Shown here: positions 31,123 to 37,030 of the stretch, piece by piece
How positions within the stretch are numbered: the first letter of the stretch is position 1
Layout: each line of letters opens with the position of its first letter
Assembly: GCF_003248455.1 (NCBI RefSeq)
Contig: NZ_QFNM01000038.1
Location: forward strand, 1-37,030
DNA from: Brevundimonas sp.
Lineage (GTDB): Bacteria; Pseudomonadota; Alphaproteobacteria; Caulobacterales; Caulobacteraceae
Reading direction: 5' to 3'
Length of the DNA: 37,030 nucleotides
The notes under the pieces: model-generated
What the model saw: the letters and a program-made list of their open reading frames with translations, nothing else
Databases searched by the model: none
Told to the model about the DNA's origin: nothing
Position numbers and translations under genes: made by a program

Positions 31123-31899
31123 TCAGATCACCTTGAACAGGCGCAGGGCCTGGTAGCCGGCGGAGATCAGGACCACGAAGCCGACCCCGTAGGTCAGGGC
31201 GCGGCGGGGCGCGATGCGGGCGACGATCCCGGCCAGGGGGGCGGCGATCAGGCCGCCGACGATCAGGCCCAGCACCGCCATGGCATGGGTGGAGATGCCC
31301 TCGGCCTGTTCCCAGTGGCCGGTCAGCAGCGCGGCCAGGAAGGTGGCGGAAATCGCCGAGGTGACGAAGAACTCGGCCGTGTTGGTGGTGCCGATCGAGG
31401 CGCGCGGGTCCTGGCCCGTGCCGACCAGGGTGGTGGTGACGCTCGGCCCCCAGCCGCCGCCGCCGATGGCGTCGAAGAAGCCCCCGATCAGGCCCAGCGG
31501 CCCGGCGAACCTGGGCGGGAATATCCGCTCGCGCGTCTGGCGGGTGGCGCGCCAGATGATGACCAGACCCATGACGGCCAGATAGGCGGTGATCCACGGC
31601 CTCAGCACGTCGCCGTCGATGCTGGTCAGCACGAAGGCCCCCAGCCCGCCGCCGATCACGCCGCCCAGGGCCAGCGGCGTGAACAGCTTCCAGTTCACGT
31701 TCTTGTTGACGGTATGCGAACCGGCGGAGGCGGCGGTGGTGAAGACCTCGGCGGCGTGAACGCTGGCCGAGGCGGGCGCGGGCGGCACGCCGAACGACAG
31801 CAGGACGGTGGAGGAGATCACCCCATAGGCCATGCCCAGGGCGCCGTCGACGATCTGCGCCAGGAACCCGACGGCGAGGAAGAGAAGGAAATCTTGCAT
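31123..31899 (-). CDS. TauE/SafE family membrane exporter
   Basis: A 258-residue inner-membrane protein with about 7-8 transmembrane segments. TauE/SafE proteins move sulfite, sulfoacetate or other small organic anions. Family features are GFLAQIVDGALGMAYGVISS at the N-terminus, the AAEVFTTAASAGSH loop, GGVIGGGLGAFVL and the second half repeat GFFDAIGGGGWGPSVTTTLVG with GTTNTAEFFVT. The internal two-fold repeat is clear. ATG 31899 has AGGGG upstream at good spacing. It lies 31 nt behind an Rrf2 regulator gene on the same strand, and Rrf2 proteins often control sulfur or redox genes, which fits export of sulfite. Substrate inferred only. Confidence 0.9.
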   Translation of the reverse strand: MQDFLLFLAVGFLAQIVDGALGMAYGVISSTVLLSFGVPPAPASASVHAAEVFTTAASAGSHTVNKNVNWKLFTPLALGGVIGGGLGAFVLTSIDGDVLRPWITAYLAVMGLVIIWRATRQTRERIFPPRFAGPLGLIGGFFDAIGGGGWGPSVTTTLVGTGQDPRASIGTTNTAEFFVTSAISATFLAALLTGHWEQAEGISTHAMAVLGLIVGGLIAAPLAGIVARIAPRRALTYGVGFVVLISAGYQALRLFKVI

Positions 31900-31930
31900 T
31901 GCGGCCCCTGAGACGCGCGGACGGTGCGGT

Positions 31931-32371
31931 TTATTTCCCTAGCGGGTCAATAGGAGAAGTTTTGGCGGCGGCTTGCAGAAGCGTTCGCGCCTCGAACACC
32001 GAGGCCAGGGCGTCGCGTCCGTCGCGCAGGACCGGCTGAAGCGGGCAGGTTTCGACGTCCGGGCAGGTCTCGCACGGGCCGTAGGCGGTGCGCGAGGCGC
32101 AAGGCGTCAAGGCCAGGGGCCCTTCCAGGGCGCGGATCACATCGGCGAAGCTGATGGCGTCGGCCGGGATCGCCAGCGCATAGCCGCCCGATCGACCCCG
32201 CCTGGACATCAGAAGCCGCTGACGCCGCAAGTCCAGCAGAATGGCCTCCAGGAACTTGCGCGGGGCCGCGGCAGCCTCGGCGATCTCGGCGATGGTCGCG
32301 GGGCCGCCGCCGGGCAGCCCGGCCAGATGGACCATGGCGCGCAGGGCGTAGCGGGACCGATTGGACAGCAT
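31931..32371 (-). CDS. Rrf2 family transcriptional regulator with four-cysteine cluster
   Basis: A 146-residue winged-helix DNA-binding protein. The N-terminus MLSNRSRYALRAMVHLAGLP, then TIAEIAEAAAAPRKFLEAIL and the wing LLMSRRGRSGGYALA are diagnostic of Rrf2/IscR. Cysteines at 91, 100, 103 and 109 (CASRTAYGPCETCPDVETC) lie where IscR and NsrR bind an Fe-S cluster, but spacing is C-x8-C-x2-C-x5-C instead of C-x5-C-x5-C. It probably senses redox or sulfur status and regulates tauE downstream. ATG 32371 fits the family start; the frame extends to 32413 without a better ribosome site. Confidence 0.9.
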   Translation of the reverse strand: MLSNRSRYALRAMVHLAGLPGGGPATIAEIAEAAAAPRKFLEAILLDLRRQRLLMSRRGRSGGYALAIPADAISFADVIRALEGPLALTPCASRTAYGPCETCPDVETCPLQPVLRDGRDALASVFEARTLLQAAAKTSPIDPLGK

Positions 32372-32432
32372 GGCCTGTGATCGCGCGCCGCCGCCCCGGG
32401 CGCAAGACGCCATCGCCCGGCCGATCCATCCG

Positions 32433-33077
32433 TCAGGCCGCCTGGCCGATCCGGGCCACGGCCTCCAGGATCTGGGCCCCGTTGTAGGGCTTCAGCACCA
32501 GGGCCTCGGCCATGTCGGCGTGCCGGGCGGCGGCGGCCACGTCGCCGGAGACGAAGACGACCCGCACGTCCCAGCGCGCCGTCAGCACCTGGGCCAGCTC
32601 CACCCCGGTCATTTCGCCCGACAGATTGATGTCCAGTAGGGCGGCGTCGATGGAATGCAACGCCGCGGCGGCCTCGGCGGCGGCCGCGTTGTGGAAGGGG
32701 CCGACGACGCTGTGACCGGCCTCGGACAACAGTTCGGTCAAGGAGGCGGCGGCGTCCGCATCGTCCTCGACCACCAGCAGCGTCAGGGGGCGCGCGTCGG
32801 CGTGCGGCGCGGTGCGCGGGTCGACCTCCGGCTGCTGGCGCGTGACGACCGCGCGCAAGTCCTTCCATACCTCTGCGGCGGGCCGGTCGGTGTCCAGATC
32901 GTAGATGGCGGCCATGGCGTTCAACTCCCTGGCGTCTTCCGGCGACAGGGCGCCGCCGGTCTCGGCAAGGCGGCTGTCATAGAGGCGGCACAGACGTTCG
33001 ACGCTGTCCGAGACCAGGTCCGCGGACGCGGCCCGGCCCTGAGGTGCGGTTTCCGAAACGGCGGGTCGATCGAACAA
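32433..33077 (-). CDS. Response regulator with N-terminal helical domain and C-terminal receiver
   Basis: A 214-residue signalling protein. The receiver domain is C-terminal (about 98-212): TLLVVEDDADAAASL (acidic residues Glu104, Asp105), phospho-acceptor Asp149 in LLDINLSGEMTG, Ser177 in VVFVSGD and Lys196 in LKPYN. Residues 1-95 form an unrecognised, mainly helical region (LVSDSVERLCRLYDSRLAET, PEDARELNAMAAIYDLDTD). PhyR also has a C-terminal receiver, but this N-terminus is too short and shows no sigma-factor-like motifs. No histidine kinase is nearby. The start is TTG 33077, with GAGGAG (33084-33089) at 6-nt spacing; the nearby ATG is out of frame. Confidence 0.88.
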   Translation of the reverse strand: MFDRPAVSETAPQGRAASADLVSDSVERLCRLYDSRLAETGGALSPEDARELNAMAAIYDLDTDRPAAEVWKDLRAVVTRQQPEVDPRTAPHADARPLTLLVVEDDADAAASLTELLSEAGHSVVGPFHNAAAAEAAAALHSIDAALLDINLSGEMTGVELAQVLTARWDVRVVFVSGDVAAAARHADMAEALVLKPYNGAQILEAVARIGQAA

Positions 33078-33083
33078 GGCATG

Positions 33084-33089
33084 CTCCTC
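33084..33089 (-). promoter_or_regulatory. Ribosome binding site that selects the TTG start of the response regulator
   Basis: GAGGAG on the minus strand, 6 nt before TTG 33077. An ATG at 33083 lies only 1 nt from it and opens a frame without family resemblance, so TTG is the real start. Confidence 0.75.
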
Positions 33090-33195
33090 ACGCTGGTCAG
33101 ACAGCCAGCTAAACGGTCGGGCCGCCGTTCGTAACCACGACTGACGCCATCGTTATCGGGGATCACAAAGGCGGCGCCGGCCTTGATCGCCCATT

Positions 33196-33214
33196 CGCAG
33201 GCGCAGCGCCTGCG
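33196..33214. repeat. 19-bp near-perfect palindrome between the response regulator and prfA
   Basis: CGCAGGCGC-A-GCGCCTGCG, nine-base arms around one base. Located in the 222-bp divergent spacer that must contain promoters for both genes. No T-tract, so not a terminator. It may be an operator or a structural repeat. Confidence 0.45.
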
Positions 33215-33285
33215 CCGCCGCGCCTTCCGGCGCTTGCGGCATCGACAGGCGCCGCCCGCAGGGAGTAGAGACCAGCCCCTCCACC

Positions 33286-33292
33286 AGAGGGA
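33286..33292 (+). promoter_or_regulatory. Ribosome binding site for the TTG start of prfA
   Basis: AGAGGGA, seven bases before TTG 33300. No in-frame ATG or GTG occurs at the expected N-terminus of RF1, so this site supports TTG initiation. Confidence 0.7.
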
Positions 33293-33299
33293 CTAGAAC

Positions 33300-34367
33300 T
33301 TGCGACTGCCCCAGGCCCGTCTCGATCAGGTGCTCGACCGTTTCCACGAGGTGGAGGCGCGAATGGGTTCGGCCGCCGACGGGGCCGAGATCGTCCGCCT
33401 GTCCAAGGAACACGCCGAGCTGAAGCCGGTGGCCGACGCCGTCCAGGGCCTGGCGCGCGCCCGCGCCGAGATGGACGATCTGAAGGCCATGACGGCCGAT
33501 CCCGAAATGGCGGCGATGGCCGAGGACGAACTGGCCGCCCTGACCGAGCGGCTGCCCGAACTGGAGCGCGAGGTCGCCCTTCTGCTGGCGCCGCGCGACG
33601 CCGACGAAAACGCCTCGGCCGTGCTGGAGGTGCGGGCCGGCACGGGCGGCGACGAGGCCGCCCTGTTCGCCGGCGACCTGTTCCGGATGTATTCGCGCTA
33701 CGCCGCCGCGCGCGGCTGGCGGATCGAGCTGGATTCGGCGACCGAGGGCGACGCCGGAGGCTATAAGGAGATCATCGCCACCGTCACCGGCGAGGGGGTG
33801 TTCGGCCGGCTGAAGTTCGAAAGCGGCGTGCACCGGGTCCAGCGGGTGCCGACCACCGAGGCGGGCGGGCGGATCCACACCTCGGCCGCCACTGTCGCCG
33901 TCCTGCCCGAGGTCGAGGACGTCGAGATCGATATCCAGGACAAGGACATCCGCATCGACACCTTCCGCGCCTCCGGCTCGGGCGGCCAGCACGTGAACAA
34001 GACCGATTCGGCCGTGCGGATCACCCACCTGCCGACCGGGATCGTGGCCACCAGCTCCGAGAAGTCCCAACACGTGAACCGCGAAAAGGCGATGAAGAAC
34101 CTGCGGGTGCGCCTCTATGACATGCAGCGGCAGGCCAAGGATCTGGCCCGGGCGGATTCGCGCAAGTCCCAGGTCGGGTCGGGCGACCGTTCGGAACGGA
34201 TCAGGACCTACAACTTCCCGCAAGGGCGGGTGACGGACCACCGGATCGGCCTGACCCTGCACAGCCTGCCGCAAATCCTGGAAGGCGATATCGACCCGCT
34301 GCTGGACGCCCTGATCGCCGAGGACCAGGCGGCGCGACTGGCCGACCTGGAAGCCGAGTTCGGCTGA
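33300..34367 (+). CDS. prfA: Peptide chain release factor 1
   Basis: Recognises UAA and UAG stop codons and triggers peptide release. The 355-residue protein has an N-terminal helical domain (1-100) and the stop-codon anticodon tripeptide PTT (184-186, the PxT form of RF1) in RVQRVPTTEAGGRIHTSAA. The catalytic GGQ is at 228-230 in RASGSGGQHVNKTDSAVRI, and the RF1-type SEKSQHVNREKAM and RTYNFPQGRVTDHR follow. RF2 would have SPF, so RF1 is secure. It starts with TTG at 33300. prmC, which methylates the GGQ glutamine and often follows prfA, is not next to it here. The stop is 4 nt from the convergent membrane protein gene. Confidence 0.96.
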   Translation: MRLPQARLDQVLDRFHEVEARMGSAADGAEIVRLSKEHAELKPVADAVQGLARARAEMDDLKAMTADPEMAAMAEDELAALTERLPELEREVALLLAPRDADENASAVLEVRAGTGGDEAALFAGDLFRMYSRYAAARGWRIELDSATEGDAGGYKEIIATVTGEGVFGRLKFESGVHRVQRVPTTEAGGRIHTSAATVAVLPEVEDVEIDIQDKDIRIDTFRASGSGGQHVNKTDSAVRITHLPTGIVATSSEKSQHVNREKAMKNLRVRLYDMQRQAKDLARADSRKSQVGSGDRSERIRTYNFPQGRVTDHRIGLTLHSLPQILEGDIDPLLDALIAEDQAARLADLEAEFG

Positions 34368-34377
34368 ACCGTCAGCC
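34362..34377. terminator. Hairpin over the convergent stops of prfA and the membrane protein gene
   Basis: GGCTGA-accg-TCAGCC: the left arm ends with the prfA TGA and the right arm begins with the complement of the other gene's TGA (34372-34374). Six pairs, no T-tract, so at best a weak two-way terminator. Confidence 0.4.
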
Positions 34378-34761
34378 CAGCACGCCCATCAGCGGCATCG
34401 TCAGGACCAGGGCGGTGGCGGCGGTATAGGCCGCGAAAGCATGGACCGCGCGTCGCCGACCGGCTGCAGCCGGGTCGTTCGGATAGGCGCGATTGGCCCA
34501 GAGCAGATAGGCCGCCTGGATCGTCCAGCCCGCCAGGAAGGCGACGACGGCCCAAGCGCTGAGCGCGGCCAGGGCAAGCCCCGAGGCCAGGACCAGCAGC
34601 CCGCCCAGGGCGATCACCCCGTCCGCCAGATGGTCGTCGAACGATGTCGACACCAGCCCCGACAAGGCCTGCTGGAGCCGCCAGTTGAGCCAGGCCTGAT
34701 ACAGAAGCATCAGTCCGCCCAAGACGTAAAACACCCCGATCGCGCGCGCCGCCCACTCCAT
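34372..34761 (-). CDS. Small membrane protein, unknown function
   Basis: A 129-residue protein with four predicted transmembrane segments (about 5-22, 47-65, 68-90, 106-125). The hydrophilic loop after the first contains RLQQALSGLVSTSFDDHLAD; the C-terminal part has a basic loop PAAAGRRRAVHAF. I do not recognise a family. The ATG at 34761 lacks a strong ribosome site but nothing better exists. Convergent with prfA at a 4-nt distance and 103 nt downstream of the glutathione transferase gene on the same strand. Confidence 0.72.
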   Translation of the reverse strand: MEWAARAIGVFYVLGGLMLLYQAWLNWRLQQALSGLVSTSFDDHLADGVIALGGLLVLASGLALAALSAWAVVAFLAGWTIQAAYLLWANRAYPNDPAAAGRRRAVHAFAAYTAATALVLTMPLMGVLG

Positions 34762-34864
34762 GGCGAGAATAAGGCCATGAAATCGGGCGACCTGAAATGC
34801 GTTAAATCAAACGGCCGCGACGATGCTGGCGGACCGACGCCGCAAAGACACAACCGTTGGTATT

Positions 34865-35488
34865 TCAGCGCGCCCGCTCAGCTTCCCAGGCCAGGACGCG
34901 CTGGACGGCAGGACGCTGCGACATTCGCCGGAAGTGGGCGGCGACGCGGGGGAAGCGGGCGATGTCGACCCCGTCGCCGTCCAGCCAACCCGAGAAGACG
35001 AACAGATACGGGTCGGCGACCGAATAGGCGTCGCCCATGACCCAGTCGCCCGTCAGGCCCGCCTCGATCAGTTCGAAACCGGCGCCCATGTTCTGGGCCA
35101 CCTTGGCGGCCATGCTGGCCTGAGCGGCGGGATCGTCGCTCCAGCGAGCGGCGCGGCGACCGTGGGCGTGGGCGACGTGGATGGTCGAAGCCAGATAGAG
35201 GTTGAAGGCCTGCATCCGGGCGAAGTCGAACGGATCGGCGGGCGCCAAGGCGGCCTCCGGCGCCAGGGCCGCGACATAGGCCAGGATGGCCGGGCCCTCG
35301 GTCAGGACGCCGCGGTCGGAGACGAGCGCGGGCACCCGCCCCTTGGGATTGACGGCCAGGAAATCGGGCCTGGTCTGATCGGCCTTGGCGAAATCGACGA
35401 AGCGCGGCCGATAATCCAGCGCCGCCTCTTCCAGCGCGATATGGCTGGCGCGACTGCACGAGCCGGGCGAGGTGTAGAGGGTCAGCAT
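34865..35488 (-). CDS. Glutathione S-transferase family protein
   Basis: A 207-residue cytosolic GST. The N-terminal thioredoxin-like domain starts MLTLYTSPGSCSRASHIALE; the Ser/Cys in SPGSCSRAS is the position of the catalytic residue in beta-class bacterial GSTs. The cis-proline and glutathione-binding block is NPKGRVPAL, then TEGPAILAYVA (Glu-Ser/Gly site). The C-terminal helical domain (about 90-205) has GDAYSVADPYLFVFSGW, the N-capping box of the family. ATG 35488 has AAAGG about 9 nt upstream. It lies behind odhB on the same strand but a hairpin separates them, so it probably has its own expression. The substrate is unknown. Confidence 0.92.
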   Translation of the reverse strand: MLTLYTSPGSCSRASHIALEEAALDYRPRFVDFAKADQTRPDFLAVNPKGRVPALVSDRGVLTEGPAILAYVAALAPEAALAPADPFDFARMQAFNLYLASTIHVAHAHGRRAARWSDDPAAQASMAAKVAQNMGAGFELIEAGLTGDWVMGDAYSVADPYLFVFSGWLDGDGVDIARFPRVAAHFRRMSQRPAVQRVLAWEAERAR

Positions 35489-35510
35489 CGGCGAGGCCTT
35501 TCGGTCGAAA

Positions 35511-35541
35511 CGAAAGGGGGCGACCGAACCGGCCGCCCCTT
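35511..35541 (-). terminator. Terminator after odhB
   Basis: On the minus strand AAGGGGCG (with a GCC extension) pairs with CGCCCCCTT around a GGTTC-centred loop, with one bulged base, followed by TCGTTT. It lies 7 nt after the odhB stop. Confidence 0.6.
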
Positions 35542-35547
35542 CGTGAC

Positions 35548-37030
35548 TTACAGGTCCAGAAGCGCCCGCTGCGGGTCTTCCAGCAGTTCCTTGACCCGGA
35601 CCAGGAAGGTCACGGCCTCCTTGCCGTCCACGATCCGGTGGTCGTAGCTGAGGGCCAGATACATCATCGGCCGGATCTTGACCTCGCCGTTGATGGCCAT
35701 CGGGCGCTGGACGATGTTGTGCATCCCCAGGATACCCGACTGCGGGGCGTTGAGGATCGGCGTCGACATCAGCGAGCCATAGGTGCCGCCGTTGGTGATG
35801 GTGAAGGTGCCGCCCTGCATCTGATCCATGGTCAGGGCGCCGTCTCGGGCGGCCTTGCCCAGGGCGCCGATGCCCTTTTCGATGCCGGCGAGCGACAGGG
35901 TGTCGGCGTCGCGCAGGACCGGAACCACCAGACCCTTGTCGGTGCCGACGGCCACGCCGATGTCGTAGTGGTTCTTGTAGATGATGTCCGTGCCGTCGAT
36001 CTCGGCGTTGACGGCCGGGATTTCGTGCAGGGCCGCGACGACCGCCTTGGTGAAGAAGGACATGAAGCCCAGCTTCACGCCGTGGCGCTTTTCGAACACG
36101 TCCTTGTACTGGGCGCGCAGGGCCATGACGTTGGTCATGTCCACCTCGTTGAAGGTGGTCAGCTGGGCGGCCGTGTTCTGGGATTCCTTCAGGCGACGGT
36201 GGTCGGCGCGGGGAGCGGCAGGCGCGGCAGGCGCGGCCGGGGCGGCGGCAGGAGCCTGGCCGATGGCGGCGATGGCGTCGCCCTTGGTGATGTTGCCCTT
36301 GGGCCCCGTCGCGTTGATGGCCTTGGGGTCCAGGTTGTTTTCGGCGACCACCCGCTGGACGGCGGGCGACAGGGCGTCGTTCCGGCCGACCTGGGCCGAG
36401 CCGGTGTTGGCGGGCGCGGCGGCGGCCTGAGACGCCGCCGGGGCGGCGGCGGCCGGGGCGGCGGAGGCGCCCGAGCCCGAAACCGAACCGATCTTCTGAC
36501 CCGGCGTGACGGTCGCGCCTTCGTCGGCGGCGATGGTCAGGACGCCGTCGGCGGGCGACGAGACTTCGACGGCGACCTTGTCGGTCTCGATCTCGACCAG
36601 CAGTTCGTCCTTCTTGACCGCATCGCCGTTTTTCTTGAGCCACTTGCCCATCGACCCCTCGGCGACGCTTTCGCCCATGACCGGCACGGTGATGTCGATG
36701 GCGGCGGCTTCCGCGGGCTTGGCCGAGGCGGCCGGGGCCGGCTTGGCCTCGCCCTTGGCGGCCTTGGCGGGGGCGGCGGCCGGAGCGGCGGCGGCGCCGC
36801 CGCCCTCGGTCACGGAACCCAGGACCGTGCCCGGAACGACCGTGTCGCCCTCGGCGGCGTTGATGGCGCCCAGGACGCCGTCGGCCGGGGCCACGACCTC
36901 CAGCGAGACCTTGTCGGTTTCCAGTTCGACCAGCAGTTCGTCCTTCTTGACCGCGTCGCCGACCTTCTTGGTCCATTTGGCGATGGTGGCTTCGGTGACG
37001 GATTCACCGAGGGCGGGGGTCAGGATGTCG
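35548..37030 (-). CDS. odhB: 2-oxoglutarate dehydrogenase E2 (dihydrolipoyl succinyltransferase), two lipoyl domains, 5' end cut off
   Basis: Core enzyme of the 2-oxoglutarate dehydrogenase complex in the TCA cycle; transfers succinyl from lipoamide to CoA. The visible 494 residues lack only a few at the N-terminus (first seen DILTPALGESVTEATIAKWT). Two lipoyl domains are present, with lipoylated Lys in ETDKVSLEV (36907-36915) and in ETDKVAVEV (36574-36582), each followed by an Ala/Pro-rich linker. Then come an E3-binding domain (ALSPAVQRVVAENNLDPKAI to GDAIAAI) and the catalytic domain with FMSFFTKAVVAALHEIP, DIGVAVGTDKGLVVPVL and the active site SYDHRIVDGKEAVTFL. Sequence favours the succinyl over the acetyl type. 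sucA would be expected just upstream, beyond the edge. Confidence 0.93.
   Translation of the reverse strand, partial: DILTPALGESVTEATIAKWTKKVGDAVKKDELLVELETDKVSLEVVAPADGVLGAINAAEGDTVVPGTVLGSVTEGGGAAAAPAAAPAKAAKGEAKPAPAASAKPAEAAAIDITVPVMGESVAEGSMGKWLKKNGDAVKKDELLVEIETDKVAVEVSSPADGVLTIAADEGATVTPGQKIGSVSGSGASAAPAAAAPAASQAAAAPANTGSAQVGRNDALSPAVQRVVAENNLDPKAINATGPKGNITKGDAIAAIGQAPAAAPAAPAAPAAPRADHRRLKESQNTAAQLTTFNEVDMTNVMALRAQYKDVFEKRHGVKLGFMSFFTKAVVAALHEIPAVNAEIDGTDIIYKNHYDIGVAVGTDKGLVVPVLRDADTLSLAGIEKGIGALGKAARDGALTMDQMQGGTFTITNGGTYGSLMSTPILNAPQSGILGMHNIVQRPMAINGEVKIRPMMYLALSYDHRIVDGKEAVTFLVRVKELLEDPQRALLDL

Noticed and set aside
32433..33077. PhyR, the general stress anti-anti-sigma factor
   Set aside because: Receiver is C-terminal as in PhyR, but the N-terminus is about 95 residues and lacks sigma-like region 2 and 4 motifs.
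33081..33083. ATG as start for the response regulator
   Set aside because: Out of frame with the receiver domain and only 1 nt from the ribosome site; TTG 33077 fits.
33258..33299. Fourth copy of the 3'-end repeat (contains CCCCTCCACC)
   Set aside because: Only about ten bases match; the CTCCCCA/TGGGGAG stem is missing.
1..37030. CRISPR array, tRNA or rRNA genes, prophage, integrase or IS element
   Set aside because: No spaced direct repeats, cloverleaf-like sequences, rRNA motifs, integrase or transposase proteins were found.

Overview
The window is high-GC bacterial chromosome, densely packed with housekeeping genes. The protein set points to an alphaproteobacterium of the order Caulobacterales, most likely Brevundimonas or a close relative. 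The signs are groES behind a CIRCE element, a RodZ-IspG gene pair, an alphaproteobacterial type UbiG next to lysC and ptsP, a ScsB-type DsbD, and a general-stress (EcfG/SigT type) promoter. The genus is an inference. I see no rRNA, tRNA, CRISPR array, prophage, integrase or insertion sequence.

Layout. 1-257: 5' part of groES (minus) with CIRCE and promoter. 615-3284: glycine-zipper protein, pgi (minus), small secreted protein. 3291-6255 (minus): recQ and an NDUFA9-like Rossmann protein. 6256-6988: intergenic region with two kinds of repeat element. 6989-10274 (minus): M1 aminopeptidase lipoprotein and a Bcr/CflA-type MFS exporter. 10422-11867: AMP nucleosidase. 11876-12017: two facing copies of a 3'-end repeat. 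12021-13807 (minus): diacylglycerol-kinase-like protein translationally coupled to a metallophosphoesterase. 13937-17154 (plus): glycine-zipper lipoprotein with a stress promoter, OmpA-like lipoprotein, DsbD/ScsB. 17158-20276 (minus): probable operon mutM, membrane protein, enoyl-CoA hydratase, alpha/beta hydrolase. 20414-22465: OPT transporter. 22473-23815 (minus): ubiG overlapping a small P-loop ATPase gene. 23872-30520 (plus): lysC, ptsP, rodZ-like, ispG, YajG-like lipoprotein. 30563-33077 (minus): lipoprotein, TauE/SafE exporter, Rrf2 regulator, response regulator. 33300-34367: prfA. 34372-37030 (minus): membrane protein, glutathione transferase, odhB (cut by the right edge).

Functionally the window covers central carbon metabolism (pgi, odhB), isoprenoid and quinone synthesis (ispG, ubiG), amino-acid entry (lysC), nitrogen PTS signalling (ptsP), envelope biogenesis and redox (rodZ, dsbD, several lipoproteins), DNA repair (recQ, mutM), translation termination (prfA) and nucleotide salvage (amn).

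No obvious new multi-gene defence or metabolic system is present. The best leads are these. (1) The ispG frame has lost its stop and runs in frame into the next lipoprotein gene, while a plausible native IspG tail with a TAG sits in the -1 frame. (2) A repeat family lies 3-10 nt after the stop codon of three genes, always in the gene's sense orientation. (3) A perfect GGAAC-N16-CGTT promoter precedes a glycine-zipper lipoprotein.
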